A stretch of DNA of 64,000 nucleotides from Streptomyces sp. HD (GCF_028369295.1 NZ_JAQMYP010000003.1:62001-126000), one strand, 5' to 3'. Counted from the first letter of the stretch, positions 16,674 through 25,719 are shown. Numbers and translations are program-made. Notes: generated from the letters alone by a model not told the origin.

Positions 16674-17690
16674 ATGGCCCTGCGGCCCGTCTACACCGGC
16701 ACGAAGGAGCCGCACGACGGCATCACCAGGCTGCCGGCCCCTCCGCCCTGGCGTGCCTTCGACGGCGGACCGGTGCTCCAGGTGCCCGCCGAGAGCGACG
16801 ACTCGTCCGCCGCCTCGCCCGACCGCACACACCGCGCGGCGACCTACCGGGCCACCCCGGAGACCGTCCAACTGGTCAACGCGGCCCTGTACCTGCGCCG
16901 CCCCCTGCTGGTGACCGGCCCGCCCGGCACCGGCAAGTCGTCGCTCGCCTACGCGGTCGCCCGTGAGCTGGGCCTCGGCCCGGTCCTGCGCTGGAACATC
17001 ACCAGCCGCAGCACCCTCCACGACGCCCTCTACCAGTACGACCCGCTCTCCCGGCTGTACGCGGCACGCCGGACGCCCCCGACGGCGGACCTCCCCGACC
17101 CGGGCGTCGAGGACCATCTGCGCCTCGGCCCCCTCGGCACCGCCCTCCTCCCCTACGACCGCCCCCGCGCCCTGCTCATCGACGAGATCGACAAGAGCGA
17201 CCTGGACCTCCCCAACGATCTGCTGAACGTCCTGGAGGAGGGACAGTACGAGATCCCCGAACTGGTCCGCGCCGCCCGGCACCTCCCCACGGCCGAGGTG
17301 ATGGTCGACGGCACCGACGACCGGGTGACGGTGTCGCGGGGCCGGGTCCGTTGCCGCGCCTTCCCGTTCGTCGTGCTCACCAGCAACGGCGAGCGCGAGT
17401 TCCCGCCCGCCTTCCTGCGCCGCTGCGTCACCCTGCGTCTGCGCCAGCCGGACGACGCCCATCTCGCCGACATCGTCCGCGCCCACTTCGGCGAGGAACC
17501 CGACGACCACGCCCGGACCCTGATCTCCCGCTTCCTGTCCCGGTCGGGCGCCGGCGACCTGGCCACCGACCAGCTGCTCAACGCGATCTACCTGGCCCGC
17601 GCCGGTGACGTCGCCCCGGGCTCGCTCGACGAGCTGGCCGAGCAGCTCATGCCGTATCTGAGCGAGACCCCGCACTCCGATGCCTTCTGA
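16674..17690 (+). CDS. MoxR-type AAA+ ATPase
   Basis: A 338-residue AAA+ protein: Walker A GPPGTGKS at 82-89, Walker B LLIDEID at 167-173, sensor-1 TSN at 236-238 and an Arg pair (249-250) in PPAFLRRC as the arginine finger. The layout is that of MoxR proteins, chaperone-like ATPases that work with a vWA-domain partner. That partner is most likely the giant protein encoded next, whose ATG overlaps this gene's end by 11 bp. The gene is preceded by the trypsin/VMAP gene, which completes the three expected components. Confidence 0.9.
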   Translation: MALRPVYTGTKEPHDGITRLPAPPPWRAFDGGPVLQVPAESDDSSAASPDRTHRAATYRATPETVQLVNAALYLRRPLLVTGPPGTGKSSLAYAVARELGLGPVLRWNITSRSTLHDALYQYDPLSRLYAARRTPPTADLPDPGVEDHLRLGPLGTALLPYDRPRALLIDEIDKSDLDLPNDLLNVLEEGQYEIPELVRAARHLPTAEVMVDGTDDRVTVSRGRVRCRAFPFVVLTSNGEREFPPAFLRRCVTLRLRQPDDAHLADIVRAHFGEEPDDHARTLISRFLSRSGAGDLATDQLLNAIYLARAGDVAPGSLDELAEQLMPYLSETPHSDAF

Positions 17691-20600
17691 GCCCTCCGGC
17701 GCTCCGGAGCCGCTGGCCCGCCTGGCCGACGTACTGGCCGAGGCGGCCGGCGGTGCACCTCCCACCCCGCTCGAACTCGCCGAAGTGCTGTGGCTGGCCC
17801 GCCACATGGAACCGCCGACCGCACCCTCGGCATCGACGGTTCGCCCGGATCCGGCCCCGAAGGAGCGGCCGGCCCGACCGGTACGACCGCTGGAGCCGTC
17901 CGCGCCACCACCCGCGGAGCCTTCTCGCGCCCCGCTCCACCTCCCGGCGCCGGCACCACCGCTCCGCCCGGCGGCCACCGAACGCCACACCGCCCTCCTG
18001 GCCCCGGCCCCACCGATGGTGCGCCACCCCCTCGCCCTGCAACGCGCCCTGCGCCCCCTCAAACGCCGTGCCCCCTCCCCGCGCGGCTGGGAACTGGACG
18101 AGGCGGCGACGGCCGAGCGCATCGCCCGCCTCGACGCCGCCCCCGAGTGGTGGCTCCCCGTCCTGCGCCCCGCACGGGAGCGCTGGCTGCGCCTGAACCT
18201 GGTCCACGACGCCGGACCCACGATGCCCGTCTGGCGCCCCCTGATCCGCGAACTGCACACGGCCCTGGCCCAGTCGGGCATCTTCCGCACGGTCACCCTG
18301 CACCGCGCCGAACCCGACGGCACGGTGCGCGGCCACAGCGCACTCGCCCCCGCCGACGGCCGCACGGTCACCCTCCTGGTCAGCGACTGCATGGGCCCGC
18401 AGTGGCGCACCGGTGAGGCGGCCGTCCGCTGGTACGGCACGCTGCACCGCTGGGCCCACCGGATGCCGCTGGCCGTCGTCCAGCCCCTCCCGGAACACCT
18501 GTGGCGCGGCACGGCCCTGCCGACGGCTCCCGGCCTGCTCTCCTCGCCGTATCCGGTCGCGCCCACGGCGACCCTCGCCTTCACGCCGTACGACACGACG
18601 GACCCTTACGGCACAGCGAATCCCTACGGCACGACAATTCCTTACGGCCCCGAGGGCGCCGTCGCCCTCCCCGTGCTGGAACCGGCCCCGGTGTGGCTGG
18701 CGAACTGGGCGTCGCTCACCGCGTCCCCGGGGCGCGCCGAGTTCGCGGGCGCGGCGGCGCGGCTGCACCACCATCCGCTGCCGCCCGACCCCGACGGCCC
18801 CCTGGGCGGCCGCACCGACGTGACCCTGCTGTCCGCCGAGGAGCTGGTCCTCCGGTTCCGTTCCCTCGCCTCCGAGGAGGCGTTCCGGCTGGCCGGCCAT
18901 CTCGCGCTCGGCCGCCCCGACCTGCCCGTCATGCGTCTCGTCCAGGCCGCCGTGGAGCCACGGCCGCGCCCCCAGCATCTCGCCGAGGTGATCCTCAGCG
19001 GCATGCTCACGACGGTCCCCGGGCCGCCCGGCTCGTACGCCTTCCGGCCCGGCGTACGGGAGTTGCTGCTGCGCGGTCTGCCCCGCACCGCCCGCAACCG
19101 CACCGCCGATCTGTTGCGCCAGGTGGGCGGAGTGATCGAGGAGCGGGTGGGGCGGGCGCCCGGGGAGTTCCGGGCGTCGACCCCCACGGCGTCGGGCGCG
19201 GAGACCGCGGTGGACGACGAACCGTTCGCCACGGTCCGTGCCGAGAGGCTGGGGCAGCTGGCCGAGGGCGGGCTGATGTCGGGAACGGACGATCGGGTGG
19301 TGGACGAGCGGGTGGTCGGGGGCCGGTACCGGCTGCTGGAGCGGCTCGCACCGCAGTCGCAGCAGTGGCGGGCGCACGATCCGGACACGGACCGGGTGGT
19401 GACGGTCCGGCTGGTCACACGGACCACGAACCCCGCTCGACAAGAGGCGTTCCTGCGGGACGCCCGGCTGCTCCGGAACGTCGACAACCCCCATGTGGCG
19501 GTGGTGCACGACTTCGGGTTCGAGGGGGACACGCCGTACCTCGTCACGGAGCACCTGGACGGGATCGACCTCAACTCCATGGTCGCGGGGAGTGGTTACC
19601 GGCTTCCCCCGCCGCTGCTGATCTCCGTCGCGGCGCAGCTCGCGCAGGCCGTCCTCGCCCTGCACGACGCCGGTGTCGCCCACGGCGGGATCATGATGTC
19701 GCGGGTCATCCTGCTGCCCGACGGCACGGTGAAGCTCGCACTGGCCGCACCGGGGCAGACCTCGGTCCCCGAGGGGTATCCGCAGGATTATCGGGACTTC
19801 GCCGAGCTGCTGCTCCCGCTGGCGGCAGGTCCGTCACGGCGGCTGGTGACTGCGGCTCGGCTCGTCCATGTCCCGGCCGCCTTCCGACCGCTGCTCGCGG
19901 ACACGATCGACGCCCTGCTGTCCCGCAACCGTGACGCCGCGGCGCAGAGCCTGGCCCGGCTCGCGGCGCTGGGCGGCTCCCCCCTGTCGGCCGACCATCC
20001 CGACCGGCACAGCTACCACCTCCTGGGCACGCTGCGGGTCGAACTCCCGGACAGATCCGTGCACTTGCCGCCGGAGGTCGGCGCCATGCTCGCGATGCTG
20101 CTGGTCAAGGGCGGCCGCGTGGTGACCCACGACGAGTTCCGGGAGGGGCTGTGGGAGCGGGGCCGGGAGCCGGCGGACGCGAAGGGCGAGGTGATGGGGA
20201 CGGCGTCCCGGTTGCGGATCGCCCTGGGCTCCGGCGCGCTGGCCTCGTCCTCCAGGGGCTACGCCCTGCACACCAGCGTGGACTACGTGGACCTCGACCA
20301 CTGCGAGGAGCTGGTCGCGCGGGCCGAGGCCGAGCGTGCGACGGGGCATGCCGAATCCGCCCGCGTCTTGGTGCACGAGGCCCTGGGCCTGTGGGACGGG
20401 CCCGCCCTGGACGGAGTCCCCGGCCCCGCCGCCGACGCCACCCGCGCCCACCTTCACCGGCTCCGGATCTCGCTGTGCACGACCCGCGCCGAACTCGACC
20501 TGGAACTGGGCGAGTTCGAGCGGGCCGCAGCCGATCTGGCCGATTTCCTCGATGAGTACCCCGGCCACGAGGGCCTCCGTCGCCTGCACCGGATGGCAGT

Positions 20601-22275
20601 CGAGGGCGGCGACGAATCCCCTGGAGACCACCGCACCGTCGTCTTCTACGGCTTCGCGGACGTCCCCCAGGACGAGGACACCCACGCGGCGCTGGGCCGG
20701 GCGGTCACTCGGCTGCTGACGGCGAGCGGACTGGATCCGCAGGCGTACCGGCTGCTGACCCGCGACCTGGGCTACAGCGTGCTCTTCTCGGCGGGCGCGT
20801 CCGCCGAGCCACTGTTCTCCGTCACCTGGCGCCAGTTCGAGGACGTACTCGTACAGTTGGGCGGCATCCGGCTGCGGATCGTGTTCTGGTGCGGCTCGGA
20901 GGTCGGTCTCGCCGACGAGCCCGACCACGCGGCGGTCCAACGCCATCTGGAGACACCGGAGAAGCGCGGCATCATCGCCGTCGCGTCGACCTTGCGGGAC
21001 GCATGGGACGTCGAGCCCGACGCCGGCCCGCTGCTCAAACCGCTCGGCCCCGAACCGTCCGCCGGCTGGTACCGCCTGGCCCTGCTGCCGCGCATGCTCC
21101 ACGACGCCCCCGAAACCGGCCTCGTCTCTCCCGTACTCGGCCCCTTCCCCCTGCCCGCCATTGCTCTGCCCAGAGGCCCCGGAAGGACCCGTACCGTCGT
21201 CTACGCCCGCATGGGCGGCAGGTTCACGCCCACCCCCGACCCAGAGGCCACGGTCTACTACGAAGTGGATCTCACCGAGCACCGTATGGAGCTCGACGAG
21301 TCGGGTCCGCCGGTCGACGGCATTCCCGTCTTCAGGGCCACGGGTGAGGCGTTCTGGCAGATCACCGAGCCGGTCAGGGCGGCCGGACGGCCCGGGCTGA
21401 GGGACGTGGCCGGCACCGTACGCAGGCACCTGCGTGCCCAGCTGAGCCACCTGACCCTCGCATACGGCCCCACGCAGACCGACGAGGCGCAGGCAGCGCT
21501 CGTCGAGGCGCTGGCCCTGGAGGCCTCGACCGGATACACCGTCCGCTGGAACGTCTCCCTGGACACCACTCCCGCCCCACCCGCGGCCCCCACAGCGCCC
21601 CCACCAGCCGGCGCCTCCGCCGCCCTCTTCCAGAACACCGACGCCGTCATCCTCGGCTTCGACGGCACGCTCACCCAGCTGTTCCCCCCGGACGCCATGC
21701 GCGAGCTGGTACGGGACCTCGCCCGCCACGCCACCGAGGGCCCGCACCCGGACGACCTCACCCCCATCGAGGTGCTCCGCGCGCTGGCCGGACACCCGGC
21801 CGTGGACGACGTACGCATCGAGCTCAACCGCAAGGAGACCTGGGCCGCCCGCACCGCCCGGCCCGCACCGCTGTCCGAGGAACTGGTCCAGGCCCTGTAT
21901 ACCCGCGGCATCCCGCTCGCCGTCGTCACCGACCACGCCGCGGGCGCGGCCGAGACCTATCTGGACCGGCACGGGCTGACCGCCTGTCTGTCCGGCGGTG
22001 TGCACGGACGCTCGCCCGACCTCACCCGTCTGATGCCGCACCCGGACGTCCTGCTCCGGGCAGCCGAGCGGCTCGGCGTCTCCCCCGCCCGCTGTGTGCT
22101 GATCGGCTCCACCTTCACCGAACAGTCCGCCGCCGATGCCGCGGGCATGCGTTTCGTCGGCCACGCGGGGGACGGGCAGCCACGTCCGCGCTTCGACACG
22201 GCGTACCTCACCGTGCCGAACCTGCACCCCATACTCGAAGCGGCGCGTTCCCCGGAACCCGACACGCGGGACTGA
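17680..22275 (+). CDS. 1531-residue vWA-like / pseudokinase / SARP-like / HAD-like multidomain protein
   Basis: Order: a Pro-rich start; a vWA-like domain (about 140-370) with LNLVHDAGPTMPVW where the MIDAS motif should be; a kinase-fold region (about 546-770) beginning GGRYRLLERL but with AHGGIMMSRV instead of HRD-N and no DFG, so a pseudokinase; a winged helix plus BTAD-like helices (about 775-980) like SARP regulators; an unassigned alpha/beta region (about 985-1300); and a HAD-like domain (about 1322-1525). That domain reads GFDGTL, having lost the nucleophile Asp of DxDGT, and IGSTFTEQS where GDxxxD is usual. It is probably the vWA partner of the MoxR ATPase and the regulatory hub of the cluster. 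From memory such proteins are annotated SAV_2336-related. Confidence 0.75.
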   Translation: MPSEPSGAPEPLARLADVLAEAAGGAPPTPLELAEVLWLARHMEPPTAPSASTVRPDPAPKERPARPVRPLEPSAPPPAEPSRAPLHLPAPAPPLRPAATERHTALLAPAPPMVRHPLALQRALRPLKRRAPSPRGWELDEAATAERIARLDAAPEWWLPVLRPARERWLRLNLVHDAGPTMPVWRPLIRELHTALAQSGIFRTVTLHRAEPDGTVRGHSALAPADGRTVTLLVSDCMGPQWRTGEAAVRWYGTLHRWAHRMPLAVVQPLPEHLWRGTALPTAPGLLSSPYPVAPTATLAFTPYDTTDPYGTANPYGTTIPYGPEGAVALPVLEPAPVWLANWASLTASPGRAEFAGAAARLHHHPLPPDPDGPLGGRTDVTLLSAEELVLRFRSLASEEAFRLAGHLALGRPDLPVMRLVQAAVEPRPRPQHLAEVILSGMLTTVPGPPGSYAFRPGVRELLLRGLPRTARNRTADLLRQVGGVIEERVGRAPGEFRASTPTASGAETAVDDEPFATVRAERLGQLAEGGLMSGTDDRVVDERVVGGRYRLLERLAPQSQQWRAHDPDTDRVVTVRLVTRTTNPARQEAFLRDARLLRNVDNPHVAVVHDFGFEGDTPYLVTEHLDGIDLNSMVAGSGYRLPPPLLISVAAQLAQAVLALHDAGVAHGGIMMSRVILLPDGTVKLALAAPGQTSVPEGYPQDYRDFAELLLPLAAGPSRRLVTAARLVHVPAAFRPLLADTIDALLSRNRDAAAQSLARLAALGGSPLSADHPDRHSYHLLGTLRVELPDRSVHLPPEVGAMLAMLLVKGGRVVTHDEFREGLWERGREPADAKGEVMGTASRLRIALGSGALASSSRGYALHTSVDYVDLDHCEELVARAEAERATGHAESARVLVHEALGLWDGPALDGVPGPAADATRAHLHRLRISLCTTRAELDLELGEFERAAADLADFLDEYPGHEGLRRLHRMAVEGGDESPGDHRTVVFYGFADVPQDEDTHAALGRAVTRLLTASGLDPQAYRLLTRDLGYSVLFSAGASAEPLFSVTWRQFEDVLVQLGGIRLRIVFWCGSEVGLADEPDHAAVQRHLETPEKRGIIAVASTLRDAWDVEPDAGPLLKPLGPEPSAGWYRLALLPRMLHDAPETGLVSPVLGPFPLPAIALPRGPGRTRTVVYARMGGRFTPTPDPEATVYYEVDLTEHRMELDESGPPVDGIPVFRATGEAFWQITEPVRAAGRPGLRDVAGTVRRHLRAQLSHLTLAYGPTQTDEAQAALVEALALEASTGYTVRWNVSLDTTPAPPAAPTAPPPAGASAALFQNTDAVILGFDGTLTQLFPPDAMRELVRDLARHATEGPHPDDLTPIEVLRALAGHPAVDDVRIELNRKETWAARTARPAPLSEELVQALYTRGIPLAVVTDHAAGAAETYLDRHGLTACLSGGVHGRSPDLTRLMPHPDVLLRAAERLGVSPARCVLIGSTFTEQSAADAAGMRFVGHAGDGQPRPRFDTAYLTVPNLHPILEAARSPEPDTRD

Positions 22276-22471
22276 CACCCCATCAGAATCAAAACCCCCC
22301 ATTCAGCGGCACCCCACCCGGCCCCCTCCGAAAGGCGCCCCCTCCCGGCCGCCCGCACGATCGATGCCAAGGAGGCCCGCCGAACGCCGGCCCCGCACAC
22401 GACCCCACACCCCAAGCGAGGCCCGCCACCCACCCGGCGGACCCATGGTCTGCGTTTCGGGAGGACCCCCC

Positions 22472-23506
22472 ATGACCGCCACGCTGGAGCAGCTTCGCCG
22501 CTGCCACTTCGCCGTCGACCTGGGGGCGGCCAGGACCCGCGTCTACGTGAAGAGCTCCGGACTGGTCGTGGACCAGCCTTCCTGCGCCGCCGTCAACACC
22601 CGCACCGGCGCCCTCATCGCGGTCGGCGAGTTCGCGGAGCGGATGACCGGCCGTACCCCGGACTACATCCGGGTCGTCAAACCCGTCTCCGGCGGCACGG
22701 TGGTCGACATCGAGATGGCGCAGCGCATGCTGCGGCACCTCCTCGGCGACAAGATCCGCCGCGCCCTGCGCCGCAAGCCGTTCCTGCGCGCCGCTGCCTG
22801 CACCCCGCACGACGCCGACCCGCTCGCCCAGCGCGCCGCCATAGAGACCCTCGTCGGCCTCGGGGCCCGGCACGTCGATCTGGTCGACACCCTCATCGCC
22901 GCCGCCGTGGGCTGCGGACTGCCGGTGGAGCAGCCCGAGGCCAGCATGATCATGGTGTGCGGGGCGGCCTCGACCGAGGTCGCCGTGCTCTCCCTGGGCG
23001 CCATCGTCGCCGCCGAGCGCGTCCGGGTCGGCGGCGAGGCCGTGGACCACGCGATCGTGCAGCACCTGCGGCACGAGCACGAGCTCATGCTGCCCAGCCA
23101 GAACGTACGGCCCCTGCAGCTCGCGCTGTCCGGCAACGGGCTCACCTCCCATGGCCCCACCTCCACCGAGATCCACGGCCGCGATGTCTGCACCGGCCTG
23201 GCCCGCAGTGTCCGGGTCGACACCGCCGCCGTACGGGTCGCCATCCAGACGCCGCTGACCGCCGTCCTCGACAGCATCGGCAAGGTGCTGCGCGACTGTC
23301 CGCCCGACCTGGTCGCCGACCTCGCCGACCGGGGGATCATGATGGTCGGCGGGAGTGCGCTGCTGCCCGGCTTCGACCAGATGCTGCGCCAGGCCACCAA
23401 CATGCCCGTGCACATCGCCGAGCGGCCCGACATCTGCGCCGTGCAGGGCCTGGGCACCATGCTGGAGGGCAAGGTCGAGCCACTGGAGCTGGACACGGCC
23501 ATCTGA
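22472..23506 (+). CDS. mbl: MreB-like actin homologue (Mbl type)
   Basis: 344 residues with the actin-ATPase motifs: phosphate-1 FAVDLGAARTRVYV at the start, phosphate-2 IMVCGAASTEVAVLSLG in the middle, and the adenosine motif MMVGGSALLPGFDQML near the end. It is divergent from classical MreB, as expected of the third Streptomyces paralogue, Mbl. These filaments work at the membrane in spore-wall synthesis and stress resistance. The ATG at 22472 follows GGGAGGA. A 196-bp gap precedes it, so it likely has its own promoter, separate from the vWA/MoxR genes. Confidence 0.88.
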   Translation: MTATLEQLRRCHFAVDLGAARTRVYVKSSGLVVDQPSCAAVNTRTGALIAVGEFAERMTGRTPDYIRVVKPVSGGTVVDIEMAQRMLRHLLGDKIRRALRRKPFLRAAACTPHDADPLAQRAAIETLVGLGARHVDLVDTLIAAAVGCGLPVEQPEASMIMVCGAASTEVAVLSLGAIVAAERVRVGGEAVDHAIVQHLRHEHELMLPSQNVRPLQLALSGNGLTSHGPTSTEIHGRDVCTGLARSVRVDTAAVRVAIQTPLTAVLDSIGKVLRDCPPDLVADLADRGIMMVGGSALLPGFDQMLRQATNMPVHIAERPDICAVQGLGTMLEGKVEPLELDTAI

Positions 23507-23683
23507 GCCGCCCGCCCCTGGGGCCTGCCCGACGTCGCGGGGCGTCGCGGCCCGGCGGCGCCGCGGCGCCGGCATGATCCGCCGGACAGGCCCTGGTCCC
23601 GGCCGTGCGCAAGTACGCCCCCTGCACGCTCCCATCACAGGACGCTACGGTGGATTCACCGACGGTGGCAGGAGGGCCCTCCC

Positions 23684-24244
23684 GTGACGACCGGAACCGA
23701 CACGACCGGAACCATCACGCACCGCACGCCACGGACCGATTCCGCCCCTGGTCTCACGACCCGCACCACCATCCGTATCGGCATCACCGGACACCGCTCG
23801 ATTCCCGGCCCCGCCCTGCCGTCCGTGCGTGCGGAGATGTGCCGGCAACTCAGCGGTGACGGCGATCTGGAGGCCGTCAGCAGCCTCGCGGCCGGCGCCG
23901 ACCAGCTGTTCGCGGAGATCGCCCTGGACAGCGGCGTACCCGTGACGGCCGTGATCCCGGGCATGGACTACGAGGCGCACCTCGGCGACGAGGAGACTCG
24001 GGCCGGGTACCGCAGGATCCTCAAGTCCTGCGCGCGCCGCGTCGACATGCCGGCCGAGCCCACGCACGAGGAGGCGTATCTCGCTGCGGGCCGCTGGATC
24101 GTGGACCACTGCGATCGCCTGGTCGCCGTCTGGGACGGCCGCCCGGCCCGTGGCGTGGGCGGCACTGGCGACGTGGTGGCGTACGCGCGGCGCACCGGAG
24201 TGCCGGTGACGGTCCTGTGGCGGACCGGCGTGCAGCGCGACTGA
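23684..24244 (+). CDS. SLOG-family Rossmann-like nucleotide-sensor protein
   Basis: A 186-residue protein. After a Thr-rich N-terminus of about 28 residues comes a Rossmann-like core: IRIGITGHRSIPG at the first strand, AVSSLAAGADQLFAEIAL, PVTAVIPG, and HCDRLVAVWDGRPARGVGGTGDVVAYA with the Gly-rich loop near the C-terminus. This pattern fits SLOG domains, predicted to sense or process nucleotide-derived ligands in conflict systems. The GTG start follows GGCAGGAGGG. It is convergent with the SLATT-like membrane protein, 42 bp apart, the expected partner for a SLOG protein. The substrate is unknown. Confidence 0.7.
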   Translation: MTTGTDTTGTITHRTPRTDSAPGLTTRTTIRIGITGHRSIPGPALPSVRAEMCRQLSGDGDLEAVSSLAAGADQLFAEIALDSGVPVTAVIPGMDYEAHLGDEETRAGYRRILKSCARRVDMPAEPTHEEAYLAAGRWIVDHCDRLVAVWDGRPARGVGGTGDVVAYARRTGVPVTVLWRTGVQRD

Positions 24245-24286
24245 CCGCGCACACGCACTGAGCGCGCCCCTTTCGGCGCCAACACC

Positions 24287-25201
24287 TCAACTCCCGAACC
24301 GGCCGAGCCAGTCCGAGTGCTGCGGCGACACGAGCCGTTCCGCCTCCGCCACCGCGTCGGCCCACCGTTCCTCCGTCACGGTCGTCCCCATCGCTATCCG
24401 GAGGGTCTCCAGTTCCTGCTCGATGAGCGAATGGGCGTAGGTCACCGGCCGGTGCCGCCGCATCTCCTGCCAGGCCACGCCGGCCGCGGCGGCCGTGCTG
24501 AGCAGTCCGGTCAGGTCCCAGCCGGAGATCACTCCCGTGGCCCTGAGCACGGCTGCGACCAGAGCCAGAAGGGTCAGTGCGGCCGTCATGGCCGACCAGT
24601 ACGTCGAGGCGCGGTGTGCCTGCGCGGCCCGGCGCTTGTACCAGGCATGCTGCTCCATCACACGGTCGCGAAGGTAAATGTCCCGGCGCACCTCGAACGG
24701 CTTCGCCCGGACCGCCCGCATGGCCGGCGTGATCTGGGCCGCGCCCCGGACATGGGGCCCGTCCCGCACGTCTTCCCAGCCGACCTTGCGCAACTCCCGG
24801 AGCCGCTCCTCCAGTTGCTCCTCGAACCGGTCCTCGGGGTGGAGCACTCGGGAGTGGAACGGCCCTCCGTGGACCATGTACTGCCATGCGAGGGACTTCA
24901 GCAGCTCGGCGACCGCCCGGTCCGTCACCCAGTGCACACGGGCGCGGCGGCGGGAGGTGCGGACACCGATGACGACGGTGAGGGCGTACAGCCCGGCCGC
25001 CAGGGCCGCCGGGAGGTGGCTGTCGAGGCGCTCGGCCAGCATCGCCGCGGCGGTGGCCAGCAGCAGGACGACGAGCTGGACACGGACCGCCCGGAACGCC
25101 TCCCCCTGATGGACCACCGCCCGCTGGTCACTTTCCCGAAAGAGCGGCGGTAAGTCGCAGTCACTCAACGTAACGCTTGGGCCAGGAGTTCCGGCTGTCA
25201 T
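24287..25201 (-). CDS. SLATT/DUF4231-like four-helix membrane protein
   Basis: 304 residues with two pairs of transmembrane helices (about 40-78 and 200-250) and a long cytosolic region between them rich in Arg and Glu (ERLRELRKVGWEDVRDG, YLRDRVMEQHAWYKRRAAQAHRAS). SLATT proteins are predicted pore-forming effectors controlled by SLOG or nucleotidyltransferase partners; here the SLOG gene is convergent next door. The ATG at 25199-25201 has GGGGGA upstream and overlaps the stop of a small upstream frame as ATGA. Assignment to SLATT rests on topology, length and context. Confidence 0.65.
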   Translation of the reverse strand: MTAGTPGPSVTLSDCDLPPLFRESDQRAVVHQGEAFRAVRVQLVVLLLATAAAMLAERLDSHLPAALAAGLYALTVVIGVRTSRRRARVHWVTDRAVAELLKSLAWQYMVHGGPFHSRVLHPEDRFEEQLEERLRELRKVGWEDVRDGPHVRGAAQITPAMRAVRAKPFEVRRDIYLRDRVMEQHAWYKRRAAQAHRASTYWSAMTAALTLLALVAAVLRATGVISGWDLTGLLSTAAAAGVAWQEMRRHRPVTYAHSLIEQELETLRIAMGTTVTEERWADAVAEAERLVSPQHSDWLGRFGS

Positions 25202-25623
25202 TTATTCCCCCGTAGTGCCGGCAAGTGAACATTTGAGGGCACGTCAACCCAGACGCGCGCCCCCGGTAGGCGACCGCCCACCCTGCGTGTTACTGTCCGC
25301 GCAAGAGGTACTCGAAGAAGTCCACCACAGGTGTTCAGGTCGTATCCAGACGTCAACAGGTCCCAACGCTTCGGTTCCCACCCTGAGACGGGAAACGGGC
25401 TGAATCTGTCGACCATGATCTGGAGCCATGAGAAAGCCATGAACCCCACGACCGCGAAGATCCAGCACGAATCGACCGTGTCACGGCCGACCCGTCGATC
25501 CGCTCGTCTTTCCTCTGTCACCACCGACAAGGCATCCGCCGCGATGGCGACCAGTCGGGTGACGGATGCCGCTGGATGGCGTTCGAAGAAGCCGATCACT
25601 TTCGACGCCGCTCTCTGAGCCAA
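25198..25623 (-). CDS. Possible small membrane protein coupled to the SLATT-like gene
   Basis: An open frame of 141 residues from a TTG (or 133 from a GTG at 25599) ends in a TGA that overlaps the SLATT ATG (ATGA). It has an amphipathic N-terminal part and one hydrophobic segment (WIFAVVGFMAFSWLQIMV). G/C at the third position is about 73% in the first hundred codons and near 50% after, low for this genome. No good ribosome site is seen. A plus-strand frame over the same bases (25439-25618) is an equally scored rival, so at most one is likely real. Confidence 0.3.
   Translation of the reverse strand: MAQRAASKVIGFFERHPAASVTRLVAIAADALSVVTEERRADRRVGRDTVDSCWIFAVVGFMAFSWLQIMVDRFSPFPVSGWEPKRWDLLTSGYDLNTCGGLLRVPLARTVTRRVGGRLPGARVWVDVPSNVHLPALRGNK
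25439..25618 (+). CDS. Candidate FxsA-like precursor peptide (speculative)
   Basis: A 59-residue frame from an ATG preceded by GAGAAA ends in PITFDAAL. FxsA precursors end in FxSxx-COOH; this ends in FxAxx, with Ala where the crosslinked Ser is expected. It lies where a precursor gene should be, 146 nt before the FxsB start, and a strong hairpin follows its stop by 29 nt. The rest of the peptide, rich in Ser, Thr and Arg, does not look like a typical leader, and a minus-strand frame overlaps it. Treat it as a lead only. Confidence 0.2.
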   Translation: MNPTTAKIQHESTVSRPTRRSARLSSVTTDKASAAMATSRVTDAAGWRSKKPITFDAAL

Positions 25624-25647
25624 GTCGAACTCATCACGAATCCGGCC

Positions 25648-25673
25648 TTCCCGGCGGAAACGACCGCCGGGAA
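25648..25673. terminator. Perfect 10-bp hairpin upstream of the FxsB gene
   Basis: TTCCCGGCGG - AAACGA - CCGCCGGGAA. A stable stem with a 6-nt loop and no T-run. It could be a partial terminator between a precursor gene and the maturase gene, or a structure in the leader of the minus-strand transcript. Confidence 0.5.
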
Positions 25674-25701
25674 CCCGGAAGTCACAACCGGAGTACCTCA
25701 A

Positions 25702-25719
25702 CTCACTTGATCGAGTGAG
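25702..25719. promoter_or_regulatory. 18-bp near-perfect palindrome before FxsB
   Basis: CTCACTTGATCGAGTGAG pairs with itself except for one base pair flanking the central GATC. It lies 46 nt upstream of the FxsB GTG, a position suited to an operator. A TAAGCT (25752-25757) seven bases before the GTG could be a -10 of a leaderless transcript, since no ribosome site is visible. Confidence 0.4.
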
